Below are positions 37,765 through 51,500 of a stretch of 64,000 nt of DNA, piece after piece. The position numbers and the translations under genes are program-made. The stretch comes from Sapria himalayana. Its lineage: Eukaryota > Streptophyta > Magnoliopsida > Malpighiales > Rafflesiaceae. Every line of letters starts with the position of its first letter. Position 1 is the first letter of the stretch. The notes beneath the pieces are model-generated. The model was not told the DNA's origin. It made no database searches and saw nothing but the letters and a program-made list of their open reading frames with translations. The DNA lies in contig JAREIK010001718.1 of assembly GCA_029783825.1 (NCBI GenBank), positions 602,898 through 666,897 on the forward strand, in the 5' to 3' direction.

Positions 37765-40456
37765 TTTGGTACTCTAAATACCAAATAATTTTTTATTTGG
37801 AAAGTAAATATAAGCACATTTGCATGTATTTTTGTATTTATCAAAGTGATTTTACTAAATTTCTATTTGGAGATAAATTGATGAAAATTAGAGAAATTAT
37901 AAAGAATTTTGATGAAAATGGTGGACTCGGTAGAGCAAAGGATGTAACTCTACAAAAATATTTGTGATATTCTTTATATATTATAATTATATCACTGAAT
38001 TGACATAATCATTTTACTATGTGATACATTTATTATGGTTATAATATTTTCATGGAGTCATAGTCATACTGACTCTAAACTACTCTATAGCTATGATATT
38101 ATTTGTATATCATGACAACTAAGTATCTCACGAATACAAGTAGTCATGATACTATCTAGAGCCATAACTTGGCATCATATAATTTAGAGCCATGAATTAT
38201 TCAAAATAGAGCCAAAACATCTAGTGATGTGAGTCACAACAATATTTTTGGCTGTGACTTTTTATCAAGAAAGTAATTACTCTGATCGCAATTTTTTTTA
38301 ATACCACAACTTTGTGCTTCAGAGAGAAAATACTAATATTATGGGAAACTTCGGTACCACGACTTTGTAATATAAAGAATTTTTTTCATCAATCATGGTG
38401 ATCTCAGAACCACAATAATATTTTGACAAAGACAAGATCTAAGATGCATCCTATCCTAGTTTTATGACTTTTTTGTTACTACTTAGTATGTCAAATACTA
38501 AATAGAATTAATTATTTTACTAGAGATTCACAATATATTGTATAAAAAAAAGTTTTAAAATAAATAATTTCACTAAATTATAATTTTTGATGGAATATAA
38601 TAAATAGTAGTGAAATATAGAGATTTATTTATGAAATGAAGACTTTGTGGATTATTGAGAAGGAAGAAATCATTATGAAGTCATAATCTTCATTGTGTTA
38701 TGACTTTATTATACTTCATTGAGTTATATGGTAGTTTAAACATTTATTCTTGGCCAAGACAAATAGTTATGAAAATTTTTATGCACCAAGACTCTACCAC
38801 ATTATTCACACACTCATTTTTCTATGCAACACATTTTTTTTGGCTATGCAACTTCTTGGAATCACAACCACACTAGCTGATCATACTTTTAATGGTTGTG
38901 ACATTAATTTCAAGTCATATCAACCAAATATCCCACTAGTGCTAAAAGCTATAACAAGCCTCTAATGCCATAATTTTTTCATTATATAGCCACTAAGTTT
39001 TAGAAAGAAATACTCAAGCCACAATATTTTAAGGGTTGTGACTTTTACTCTAGATAAATGAACAAAATTATGGCTTATTCTCAATGCTATAACTTTAGGT
39101 AATATAGATAAAATGCACAAGATACAATCATTCTTACTGTCATGAATTAGTGTTATATAAACAAAATGTGGAGTTACAATTATTCTCAATGTTACGTCCA
39201 ACTACTGCAAGAAAGATATAAAATACATGGCCTAATATTAGTACATTGAGTTTGTGTTCAAGAGATTAAATATGAAATTATGACCATTGTTAATGCCGGG
39301 ACATTCTAAAGTTAGAAAGAGACCAAAATTTTGATTTTTTCCTAAGAAGTCAAGACTTTCAACTTAAGGTTCACACCCATCCACTAGAGTATACAAGAAA
39401 AAAAAAATAAGAATATGAAGAAAGTTCTAGGGCACAAGATATTAGATGAAAAATAGAATTTTTCGAGATAAATTTTACCAAACCCTAAGTGAGATTCACA
39501 AGAAAATATGTGATGCAAAACATAAGCATAAACCATAAGAGGAAAAGTTAATTTTGACTCTTACTAGGGGTAAATCCAAGGCATGAAAACCAAGTATTTA
39601 GAATTTAGGATTTGGTTCCTAGACACTCTTGAAGGCTATTATTGGATTCCTAAAATTCCATGAGATGCTTCTCTATTATCTTATATGAATTCCACCTAAA
39701 TGTTAGTCTAAATTGAGGTATAGGATCATATTTAATTATATGTAATGGATACTTTTTGAATAAATTTATATTTCGATTTTTATGGTTTGGATAGTGATGG
39801 ATGTTGTAATTATATAAAACTAAAATTATACTTTTGATATATGTATATTTGTGTGTGCTATCATGGTGAATGAAGACAGACAAGTCATGATGTATACTCA
39901 CATGTAATGGAAAAAATAAAGTGATAACTTTTTCGATCATGATATATGAGATAAACCTATATATTAAAACACAACATTGAGGTGTGTTAATCGTGCGAGT
40001 ATGATATTTATGAAACCAAAAATATGAATATTTTTATAAGCTAATTTATTGAACATATATCAACAAAGCTGACCATTAATTAACGTGGACATTTTATAGA
40101 ATGTTTTCCTAAATATTTTACTTTTAGCATTAGTGTAGCATGTCTTCATGGCCTATGATAATGAGTAAGCCATAAAACACGTGCAAGTGGAGGTAACTCA
40201 TAAGATAATGATATTATGTAAGTTACTTTCTATAACATGACTACTACTAGTGAGATTCAATTGAAATCATATGTTAGTTATATGAGTATGATACTCTTAA
40301 AGCTAAAAGTGCAAATTCTTTTACTACCACATCATATTATGTGGAGGTGGAGAATAAAAATATATGTATAAAATAAATATCAAAGATAATTGATGGGTTA
40401 ATTAAAATATATGGACTTTTGGATGACTCTTAAGTATAGATGATTTATTATTTTCA
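37765..40456 (+). repeat. Gypsy LTR-like copy 3, left part (interrupted by CACTA A)
   Basis: It begins right after the 3' end signal. At 38040-39300 it is full of catgac/gtcatga-type motifs. From about 39990 it shares ordered text with copies 1 and 2 ('gagtatgatatttatgaaacc', and 'ggtggagaataaaaatata' near 40340). The match continues beyond the CACTA insertion at 51076. No coding sequence was found. Confidence 0.45.
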
Positions 40457-41179
40457 CTATAAGAAAAATCCCAAATAGCTAGGGAAAATTCCCTAGCTAA
40501 ATGGAGGTTTTCCAATGCTAAACGAGATATAATGACGAATTAACTATATAAGTTTTCCCAATCTAAGTGCTTGTCGTTAAAAATTAATGAGGGAAAGAGT
40601 CACTAGCTAAAAAGTTTTAGCGATGGAAAATTAACTAGCTAAAATAATGATTTCTTTAACTAAATTAGCAAGGGAAAATTTCATAGCTAAATTAGTAAGG
40701 GAAAATCCTTAGCTATTTTCATTCCAAAACTATTTTTATAATTTTATATTTTTTTCAAAAAATTTAATTAAACAATTTAATATTTTTATATTGAATTGAA
40801 AAAAAATAGAAACTATAAATGATAATTTATGATTAACAAAAAATAAAATCATTTAATAATTTATTCTGATACAAAATTTTACATAATTAAAACAAAAACA
40901 TAACAAAATTTAATTACATACTATTCATCAATATATCTACCAACAATGCATAAAGTATAATCTATCCATGCATTGATGTTACTTTCTATCCCTCAACTCC
41001 TCTGATCACAATCTTTCTATTGCGACAAAGCTGTCCGAGTCGTTGTGCGTCATGTTTAGTAAAAAATCCATTCACTTATATAAGCTTCGTATAGGAAACA
41101 ATGTGGTATCATATCTTTATGAAATTTAAACCAGTCAATAAATCAAAATAAATAAATAAATAAAGTTATGTTTTAATAA

Positions 41180-41445
41180 ATATATAATATTGTAGTATAT
41201 ATGTACATATACACTACAGTGTATATGTACATATATACTAGTATTTTACTAGATATATATATTACTGCAGTATATGTACATATAAACTACAATATTATAT
41301 GTACATATATATTGAGTACATATATACTAAGTATATATTTACATAAAATATTGTAGTATTATATATACATATACTGAGTATATAAATATGTATATACCGA
41401 GTATATATGTACATATTTACCGAGTATATACTTGCGTATATACGA
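41180..41445. repeat. Self-complementary TATAC minisatellite, locus 1
   Basis: Diverged, palindromic units of the type gtatatatgtacatatatac joined by 'tgagta', 'tgcagt' or 'tacagt'. The same unit type occurs at 42080-42265 and 44458-44612 within the same CACTA element. Confidence 0.75.
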
Positions 41446-41454
41446 CATTTGCTG

Positions 41455-41640
41455 CTACTGCTGCTGCCACTGATAATAAAAGAGGGGTAGGCGATGATGC
41501 TCGACTGATGAACTTCCTTGCCAACCACTCGTTTTGAGATTGAGCGAGTTTTTGATGAAGCGGCGAGATGCTTCTCCCAAAATAGGACCCGATATTCCTC
41601 CTGGCATTTGTGGCCTATAAAAATCAGGCAATGTTACATT
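41455..41640 (-). other. Exon-like patch, unidentified (possible captured fragment)
   Basis: On the minus strand 'cctgatttttatag' gives a good splice acceptor at about 41616. It is followed by a mixed-composition stretch open in one frame for about 65 codons (including GGISGPILGEASRRFIKNSL), ending in a Gln-rich run. Composition is clearly less AT-rich than its surroundings. I do not recognise the protein. It could be another captured exon or a piece of a CACTA gene. Confidence 0.35.
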
Positions 41641-42079
41641 TTTCCTTCCAATTGAATACAATTTTGTGAAATCTAATAAAATTACACGACATTACACAAG
41701 CATCATCATCACCATCCTAAGACCTATTACAATTAGAACCAATCATTGCAGAACCTATAGCAAGGAAACATATTTCCTCATACATATGCTTTGTACCACG
41801 TGATAATTTCATATCTACATAATTACTAAGAGATTTAAGACCAACCTTTGTCTACCTAGTTGGCATGGACCAGAAATATCTTCATGCCACAGCTTTGGGT
41901 AATGTCTAATATCCATGGCTTTTATGACATGCATTGATAAGCATTGCATGATGATGACCAGACCAACCCGAGCAATTATATATTCAAACCCACGTGCACA
42001 CGTGTGTGTGTGTGTGTGTGTAAATGGGTGTGTATGTATGACAATGTATACATGTCTACAAATAAATATATCCACCCAC

Positions 42080-42265
42080 TTATGTATATATTCGGTATAT
42101 ACGTATGTAAATACTCGGTATATACGTACATATATACCGAGTATATATGTAGGTATATACTGTAGTATATACGTATGTATATACTCGGTATATATATACA
42201 TATATACTCAATATATACATATATATACTTAGTATATATATACATATATACTGCAGTATATATGT
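42080..42265. repeat. Self-complementary TATAC minisatellite, locus 2
   Basis: Units such as tcggtatatacgtatgtata and their inverse alternate here. Because the unit is nearly palindromic, all six frames stay open, which explains the Tyr/Ile-rich frames on both strands. Confidence 0.8.
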
Positions 42266-42372
42266 ATGCATATATAATCACATAGCCTCAAATGGCACAC
42301 AAACATGTACTTTCATGCAAATACACATACCATCAAAGACAACAGAAGGAAATAATCTAGTACTTAAAAAAC

Positions 42373-42979
42373 TCACATATAGGTCTCTCTAGCATGGTCA
42401 ACATTTTTGGTTCTTTGTCCTCTAGTACTCCACGTAGATAGAGAACATTGTTTCATCTGCACATGGAGCATAACATACTACATTTATAAACCAATAAAGA
42501 CCACAACACTATACCATTGATAAACAGATAGACTAGCACATGCAACACCAATTGTCATTTGCTAGAAATTTCACACAACGAGATAATCATGAGTTTTTTT
42601 TTAAATTACCAAATCAAGATTTCTCTAAGATTTCCAATGAACTGCCCATCAACATATTCTTTTGTGTTGCACAATTTCACGCATCAGTCCATGGTTAATT
42701 ATAAGAAAGTTAGAAAGTGCCAAACAAAAGGGAGATAGAAGTTGAAATGACAATAGGCTGCGTGGTATTGAATTTTTGCACACCTATAGGTTAATATAGG
42801 AATCCACCGAAGTGAGGAAACCTGAAAGAAATACAAGAAAAAAATGAGAAAAAAAATGCAATGCACATGAAAAGAACACAAGGTAGCTCACATTTGTATT
42901 CTATTCCCCACTTGAGTTTTACAATGTCCGTCTTCCCAGTCAAGTTGTTAAGAAATGGCCTGGGATTAGTGGGGATAGT
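42373..42979 (-). pseudogene. Captured snRNP SmF-like gene fragment with introns
   Basis: Four minus-strand exons match the plant Sm protein F (spliceosomal Sm ring) in order. 42979-42892 reads [20 protein letters not shown] then KLKWGIEYK, ending at a GTGAGC donor. 42821-42784, after a ttctttcag acceptor, reads [12 protein letters not shown]. 42674-42610 reads LCNTKEYVDGQFIGNLREIL. 42456-42373, after a tgcag acceptor, reads NNVLYLRGVLEDKE. SmF is about 85-90 residues and these exons cover nearly all of it except the first codons. Defects: a CAG-to-TAG stop at the end of the second exon, a TGC-to-TGA stop at the start of the fourth, a lost acceptor before the third, and several substitutions. 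Retained introns (70 bp for the first) show DNA-level capture, not an mRNA copy. It lies inside CACTA A. Confidence 0.88.
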
Positions 42980-44457
42980 TTGCAACATTCAGTAATATAA
43001 AAACTTTTGAACGGTGCTATCATTCACGTATGCATCAGATATTTCTCTGCATTTACTTAAAAATACATAGGCAGGTATATATGCAATATACATGCATACA
43101 TGCAGCATTAATATAGCATAACTATATGTGTCCAACCCCACACACACACACGCACACACACACACACATACTATTTTCTTATCTTCTCATATTTTTTTAT
43201 CTTGTCCATATATTGCACCTTTCTAGTTCAATCGAACCATTGAACCATGGAAATGGTCATTACCAAAAATCAAAATCTTTTTTTTCCTAATCTACATATC
43301 CCACTTGAACTAAAATTTATTATTATGTTTTTTGCTTGAGAAAACTATAAGAAAACTTTTTTTAGTAAAAATATATGACTATTTGAAAGAATATTTTATG
43401 GTTGTGAGCATGAATAGTTAATCATGCTTCGATGCAAAAGAAATTAAAAATTAGTATTAATATAATTCACGGAAGCATAAAATCTATGAATTTCTCGTGT
43501 ACACGAAAAATTATATCAAACAAGAAAACTTGATTACTACTTCATACAAATTTTCTTTTAACCTCTCATTATCATCATCAAAGAAATCTTATCTCAACAC
43601 TACTATGAACAAACATTACTCTAACCATAAGAACATGAGTTCAATCAACAAGAATACCAAATATACTCCATCAGGATGCTTGTCAAATCACCTATCATGA
43701 TGTTTGAATAAATGTCTTACCTACACTTCATTGCCATTATAATAGTTCATCCAGCTTCTCTGCACAACTTCACAATTTCATTGTATGCAATTTGTCACTG
43801 ATGTAATATTGTTCACCTTAATAAGAAAGGTCTATGCCATTTTCTTGTTTTTGAGGTCATAAAGCATCTTATCCGGCTAATAAAACTCAGATTTAGCAAC
43901 GTCCACCACAATTGATCACATATGGCATTGATGTAGTTGGAGTCGAGGCCTAAGCCTTGTGAGCAATGATTTCATTAACACACAGTGGGAGTGTGATGGT
44001 TCGATAACATACAATGAGCATGCGAAGATTTTCATAGCACTCAATGTGTGGGTAATTGTGGTAGCTAGTGCACAGTGGATGCACTCCTTCTGGGAGTTTA
44101 CAGCTCTTTCTGACACACTCCCCTAGAGTTTAGCTTTTCTTGGGGTCACTTTTGATACCATGTAAAACATTAAATTACACAACATAAAATAAATATAATA
44201 CACTTGATGAATAACCTCATACAAATAATGCTCTTATATAACATGTTATTTTTATTAGGGCAACTCACATGATGAATAACCTCAATATCACTCTTGAAGT
44301 GTACCTGTGTGTGCCAGGCATGCTTCAATGTGTAAGACATGATAATTCTTCCTCCAAAAAGCTATCAATAGAACAACATATCAAGTGATAAAGTAGAGAA
44401 CATGACACCCAACAAAACATAAGCAATATCACAAACATCATGCTCATCAATAAGATA
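42980..44457. other. CACTA A interior without recognised gene
   Basis: It contains a (CA)n tract at 43138-43168. A mixed-composition patch at 43890-44150 has no known protein on either strand and ends near 'cttttgataccatgt'. The first SmF codons and an upstream intron might be expected just right of 42980, but I did not find them. Confidence 0.35.
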
Positions 44458-44612
44458 GTTATATATAGTATATATGTACATATAATACTGCAAGGTATAT
44501 GCACATATATTGAGTATATATGTGCATATATACTATAGTATATATGTAAATATATACTACAATATATATGTACATATATACTACAGTATATATACATATA
44601 CACTATAGTATA
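44458..44612. repeat. Self-complementary TATAC minisatellite, locus 3
   Basis: Repeats of tatatgtacatatatactac-type units. Same family as loci 1 and 2. Confidence 0.8.
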
Positions 44613-44789
44613 TATGAATATCTTATAGATATAGAATAGCAAGTATAGATATAGATATAGAACAACAGGTAAAGTATTATCGCATTTATACTTCACAAAA
44701 AAGGTACAAAACATCACTATCAACATTAATATGAAATGTGAATATTATTTAAATTTTTGAAAATACATCTATAAACTCATAGAGGAAAA

Positions 44790-45005
44790 CCTGGAAGATA
44801 AGCCACGAGTCAGACTTGGCTCATCAAAGTTTTCACCCTACCTCCTTGCAACCAGAACTTTCTCTCGGTCCCAAAGCCTATAAGGGGGTTGCTCTGCCCC
44901 GCCACTCCCCGCAACACCATGCTTTCGTGCAGGTTTCTTAGAACATTTATTCTCCTCTCCGTGTGCTTGCACCAATGATTTTGATCGCTTAGCTTCAAAT
45001 AACAC
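44790..45005 (-). other. Coding-like patch, unidentified (possible captured exon)
   Basis: The least AT-rich stretch of CACTA A. On the minus strand one frame reads FEAKRSKSLVQAHGEENKCS, then KKPARKHGVAGSGGAEQPP and YRLWDREKVLVARR. A possible donor 'gaggtaggg' follows at about 44838. Charged, low-stop codon use suggests a former exon. I do not recognise the family. It is on the same strand as the SmF and ARF fragments. Confidence 0.4.
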
Positions 45006-45418
45006 AATTTTTACTATAATTCAACTCAATCTTTGAATATTAAAATAAAAAAATAAAGAATAAATTAATGGAATGGAGATCCAATACTTTACAATAATAT
45101 TGTTGTAAATCATATGATAAAATAATATTGTTGTTGTATTTCAATGCTTTACAATAATATTTAAATAAGCATATTCTCATTTATTGGTAATAATGTTTGA
45201 TAATACTCAAAATTCAATTAGAATAACAAAAACAAAGTGTTTTAATGCATTCTGAAGATATTCAAATGTCTTCCATATATATTGATGATTTATATTTAAT
45301 TTTATTTATTACAATTTTTTTTTAAATGTAACAAATTTTTAATATGAATAAATGGTTTAAATTAACATTCAATGAAGTTTAATGATGCTTGATATGTTAG
45401 TTAATATTCATGTCTTAG

Positions 45419-45420
<2 letters not shown>

Positions 45421-45456
<36 letters not shown>
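45421..45456. repeat. (CA)n microsatellite
   Basis: An uninterrupted CA run of about 17 units. Confidence 0.95.
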
Positions 45457-46110
45457 AACAACCAAAAACTCGATACACTCATTCTTGAGATAGATGTGAG
45501 CCTCCATTGGAGGTTGTAAGTTAAATCTCCACAAGCTACTAAATAATTATTACTTTATTAGGATAAGAAATCATGCCTCATTTAGTTATATTTAATTATA
45601 TAGAGCTTTATATAGTTATACAAATATAAATAAATAGTTATACACATAGTTAAACATAATGTTGTATGTTGTTATACATGTAATTATAAATATATTTACA
45701 TGTGGTTATACATATAGTTATACATATAGTTATACTTATATTTATACATGTATGTATATATATTTTTCATATAATTTTATATATTTATACATATAGTTAT
45801 GTATAGGCATAGATATAGTAAAATACATTTTTATATACTAATTACTAATATATAAAAATGTATATTAAATATATGCTGTTAATTATATATTTATATCTAG
45901 TTATGTATAATATTTTATAGTTATACATATAGTCAAAAAAAATTATTTATAGTTATATGTTCTTATACCTATAGTATACATAGTTAAAAATAGAGTTATA
46001 TATAGTTAAACATATAGTTATATATAAATATATTCATACAAGTAGTTATAAGTAGTTATACATAAATATATACAAAGTTATAAACAAATATATAGAGTTA
46101 CATATATGTA

Positions 46111-46146
<36 letters not shown>

Positions 46147-47105
46147 GACATAGTTACAAATATAGTTATATTTAATAATATAGAGTGTTACATAGTAATA
46201 CAAATATTTATTTATAGTTATACAATGTAGTTAAACATAATGTTGTGTGTTGTTATACATGTAATTATAAATATAGTTATATGTGGTCATACATATAGTT
46301 ACACATATAGTTATATTTATATTTATACATGTAGGTATATATATTTTTTCATATAATTTTATATATGTATACATATAGTTGTCTATAGGTAAAGATATGG
46401 TAAAATACATTTTATATACTAATATATAAAAATGTATATAAAGGTATATTTATATTTATATATGTATACATATTGTTAATTATATTTTTAAATATAGTTA
46501 TGTATAATGTTTTTATAGTTATACACGTAGTCAAAAATAATTATTTATAGTTATATGTTCTTATACCTATAGTATATATAGTTAAAAATAGAGTTATATA
46601 TAGTTAAACATATATTTATATATAGATATATTCACACAAGTAGTTATAAGTAGTTATACATAAATGTATACAAAGTTATAAATGAATATATATATTTACA
46701 TATATGTATACATAGTTACAAATATAGTTATATTTAATTATATAGAGTATTACATAGTTATAAAAATACTTATATATAGGCATACACATATAGTTAAACA
46801 AAATGTTGTATGTTGTTATACATGTAATTATAAATATAGTTACATGTGATTATACATATAGTTACACATATAGTTATACTTATATTTATACAAGTAGGTA
46901 TATATATTTTTTCATGTAATTTTATATATTTATACATATATTTATGTATAGGTATAGATATAGTTAAATATATTTTTATATACTAATATATAAAAATGTA
47001 TATTAAATATATGTTGTTAATTATATATTTAAATATAGTTATGTATAATATTTTTATAGGTATACATATAGTCAGAGACAATTATTTATAGTTATATATT
47101 CTTAT

Positions 47106-47996
<891 letters not shown>

Positions 47997-48400
47997 ACTA
48001 TAGTATATATAGTTAAAAATAGAGTTATATATAGTTGAACATATAGTTATATATAGATATATTCACACAAGTAGTTATAAGTAGTTATACATAAATGTAT
48101 ACAAAGTTATAAATAAAAATATAGATGTAATTATATGAATACATATATGTATACATAGTTACAATAATAGTTATATTTAATTATATAGAGTATTACATAG
48201 TTATACATATATATATATATATATAGTTATACACATATAGTTATAAATATGTATGTAGTTAAAGATATAGTTATATATAACATTTTTATAGTTATACATA
48301 TAGTAAAATACAATTATATATAGTTATATATTATTTTGCATATAGTATATTTTGTTAGAAATATAGCGATATAGAATTATACATATAGTTATAAATTATT

Positions 48401-50569
48401 ATATAGTTAAAAAATAGTTATGTATAGTTATAAATATATTTATAAAAATAGTTTACATGATTATAAATTTAGTTATAAATACTTTTATATATATTGGCAT
48501 ATGATTATATAATTATATAAGTGTTTAGATATAATATTTGTGTTTAAAATAATTTTATAATTTTTACATATATATAATTATATATATGTAATACTATTAT
48601 AAATATTATATAGTATATATATAACATTTATATAAACATTATAAATATTATATATTTATATAAAAATTAATATGTTATATATATGTTTACAAAAAAGTAT
48701 AAACATTTTATATGTTATATAATTGTTATATAAAAAATTATATAAATGGATAGTTTTATGTAAATATTGTATAGATATTTATAAACATTAATACATATGT
48801 ATATATATTTTTAAATAACATTATATGTTTATATAAACATACCAATGTATATATAAAATGTAATACGTATATATATATATATATATATAAGTATAGACAT
48901 TTATATATAATGTCATACAATTATATAAACGTATAAAAGTTTATATATAATGTTATCTTTTTTAAATATATTTGGAAACAACAAAAATAAAACCCATAAA
49001 CATTAAGTTCGTTTTTTCTCAAGTTACAGAAGCAGAAGACATTAACCATAATTTTTTTTCTTAAGTTACAGAAGCGGAAAAACAATATGCAAATATTCTG
49101 TATTTGAAATCCATAAAACCCTAAAAAATTAAATAGTAAAAAAGCAAAGTTTACACTAACCATTTATTATTTCATTAATGGTGTAGAATCAAAATCATAT
49201 AAATGATATGAAAATAGAAGAAAAAAAAAGAAAAATTGGTGGAAAATTTTAAAAAAATCAAACTTGAATATTCTGTAAAAACCAAACTCTGCCAGTGGTA
49301 ATAAAAGTGAGAGAGACATAGATACGTATATAGCATTCCAAAGGAGAAGAGTAATGATAATATTACCTAGTAACAAAAAGAGATAGATTTTGTTGGTTCC
49401 TCCTCTCTTCTTCTCTTTTCTCCTCTCTTCGTTGTTGAAAGATAGAAAAAATACTAAGTGTTTAATGCCTTAGTGTTTTTTTTTACATTGAAACTATAAA
49501 TAAATAAATATGATGTAGATATATAGAAAATAAAGAGTCAAAAATATAAAATTTAATTAAAATTATAAAAAATAAATAATTTAAATAAAAAAAATGAAAT
49601 AGATTTTTATTTAACTATAAATGATATTATTTCATAAATAAATAAAAAATTATTATATAATAATAAAGTATTTCATATATATATATATTTATATACATAC
49701 ATACACACATACATACATATATATATATACATACATACAGATATATATATATAATATTTAATTGTTATAAATTTTTAAGAATTCAATTTATTTTTTATTA
49801 ATATAATATGAAATAATTATAAAGGCATAAAATTTGAATATTTTAGTCATTATAAATTTGAATATTTGAAGTGTTCATTTAATAACCACACTTAGATATT
49901 TATTTTTTTAATCATAATTTTTTTTAATATAATTAAAACATCTATGTATTAATCTTTAAATATTAATTTATTTTCTTTTAAATTATATCAAAAATTTGAA
50001 TTTTTTTTATAATTCAAAATTTTCAAATCTTTTAGTCATTATTTTTTTAAAGATTACTATTATCATAAAATTTTTTTATGATTATAGGAATAATATTAAT
50101 ATTTACTTGTTTATTCATTAATTCATATATTTTTCTAAATTTTTTTATTTAATCAAACAAATGGTTATTTTAGTTTTTATTAGTAGTACATTTTTTATGT
50201 TTATTTTTTAAATAAATATTTTTAGAATTATTATATTTTAATAATAAATTATATAATATTTTTTAATATGAATATTTAAATATCATAATTAAAAATATCA
50301 AAAAACTATTTTGTATAATTTTTTAATTAATTTATAATAAAAAAATAGTTATTTTAGTCTTATTTAATATAAATTTTTATTCGTATTTATATATTTATGA
50401 ATTTTTTTAATAATATCTTATTTTTATAATTATACGAGGAGATTGTGTCTTTCAAGGATTACTCATCTATTGACCATTACATACATTTATATAGAAAATT
50501 ACATAAAATATTAATTAAAATAATGCTAAAAAAATAAATTATTAAAAATTTGCTATATAGATTATCAAA
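48401..50569. other. Very AT-rich interior of CACTA A
   Basis: TA-module sequence continues to about 48950, with (TA)n tracts near 48870-48890 and 49675-49755. A short direct repeat around 'aagttacagaagc' occurs at 49021 and 49063. A CT-rich patch at 49400-49435 may be the leader end of a lost CACTA gene. No protein was recognised. Confidence 0.35.
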
Positions 50570-51075
50570 AGCCCAAATAGCTAGGGAAAAATCCATAGCT
50601 AAATGAAAATATTTTGAGAAAATAAATATTTAAGAATTATCGCTTCCAATTATATATAAAATTGTAAAAAAATAAATTCAGATAATTATTTAGCAACGAA
50701 TTTTGTCTCAATCTAATTAGCCAGGGAAATTCCGTTGCTAGATCTATCGCTAAATTCATCGCTAATCTGTCACTAGATTCTTCTCTTTTCTTTGCGTGGA
50801 GTTTACAAAAATATTAGCGAAAGATTATGTTTGGATCTAATTAGCTAAGAAAAATCCATTGCTAAATCTGTCGTTAAATTTCCTACTTTTCATTGCACGG
50901 AATCTTATTAAAAAAATAGCGATGGAAAATTTTCAATTGACCAATTCCATCGCTAATCCGTCACAAATTTTTATTTAAATGTAAAATCAAAAATACCTTG
51001 AAATTCCCTAGCTAGTCCCTCACAATTTAGCTAGGGATTGATCCCTAGCTAAATTGACATTTTCTTATAGTGTTT

Positions 51076-51500
51076 GGTAGTAAAGCACTAAGTGAGCAGC
51101 TACTAGGTGACCTTGATTGAGGAGACACAAATAGTTGATAACTTACCTTGTATGCTAATATGGTACTAAAATATTTTAATATAATCATACATTCATTCTA
51201 TAACCAAGTCTAATAATATCAAAACTATTAAGATAAGTTATTATGCATAAAAAATGTACCAACCCTAGAATTTAAGAACTTTACTTAAAGCCTAGTCTTA
51301 TCCTTTCAACTAGAGTAATAATGGACAGATAGTTAATAGATTGAACTACCTACATAATTCCAATGTTATCATCATCTAGAAGAAAGGCTTGTTTTACTAC
51401 TTATATGACTCATATACTTATGGGATTAGTTGAATGAGAGATACTCTATTGAGGTTTTGAGACTTTACCTAATCCTAAAAATTAAGCATCATAACAAGGC
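51076..51500 (+). repeat. Gypsy LTR-like copy 3, right part
   Basis: It continues the LTR interrupted at 40456: 'accttgtatgctaatatgg' near 51147 and 'tactacttatatgactcata' near 51395 match the same landmarks in copies 1 and 2. It ends near 51490-51510, where 'atattttggcaatattctcag' resembles the gypsy leader seen at 33090. Confidence 0.45.

Noticed and set aside
41815..42281. Several overlapping frames of 60-128 codons on both strands
   Set aside because: They read through the near-palindromic TATAC minisatellite, which is open in many frames. The Tyr-Ile-Tyr pattern is repeat-derived.
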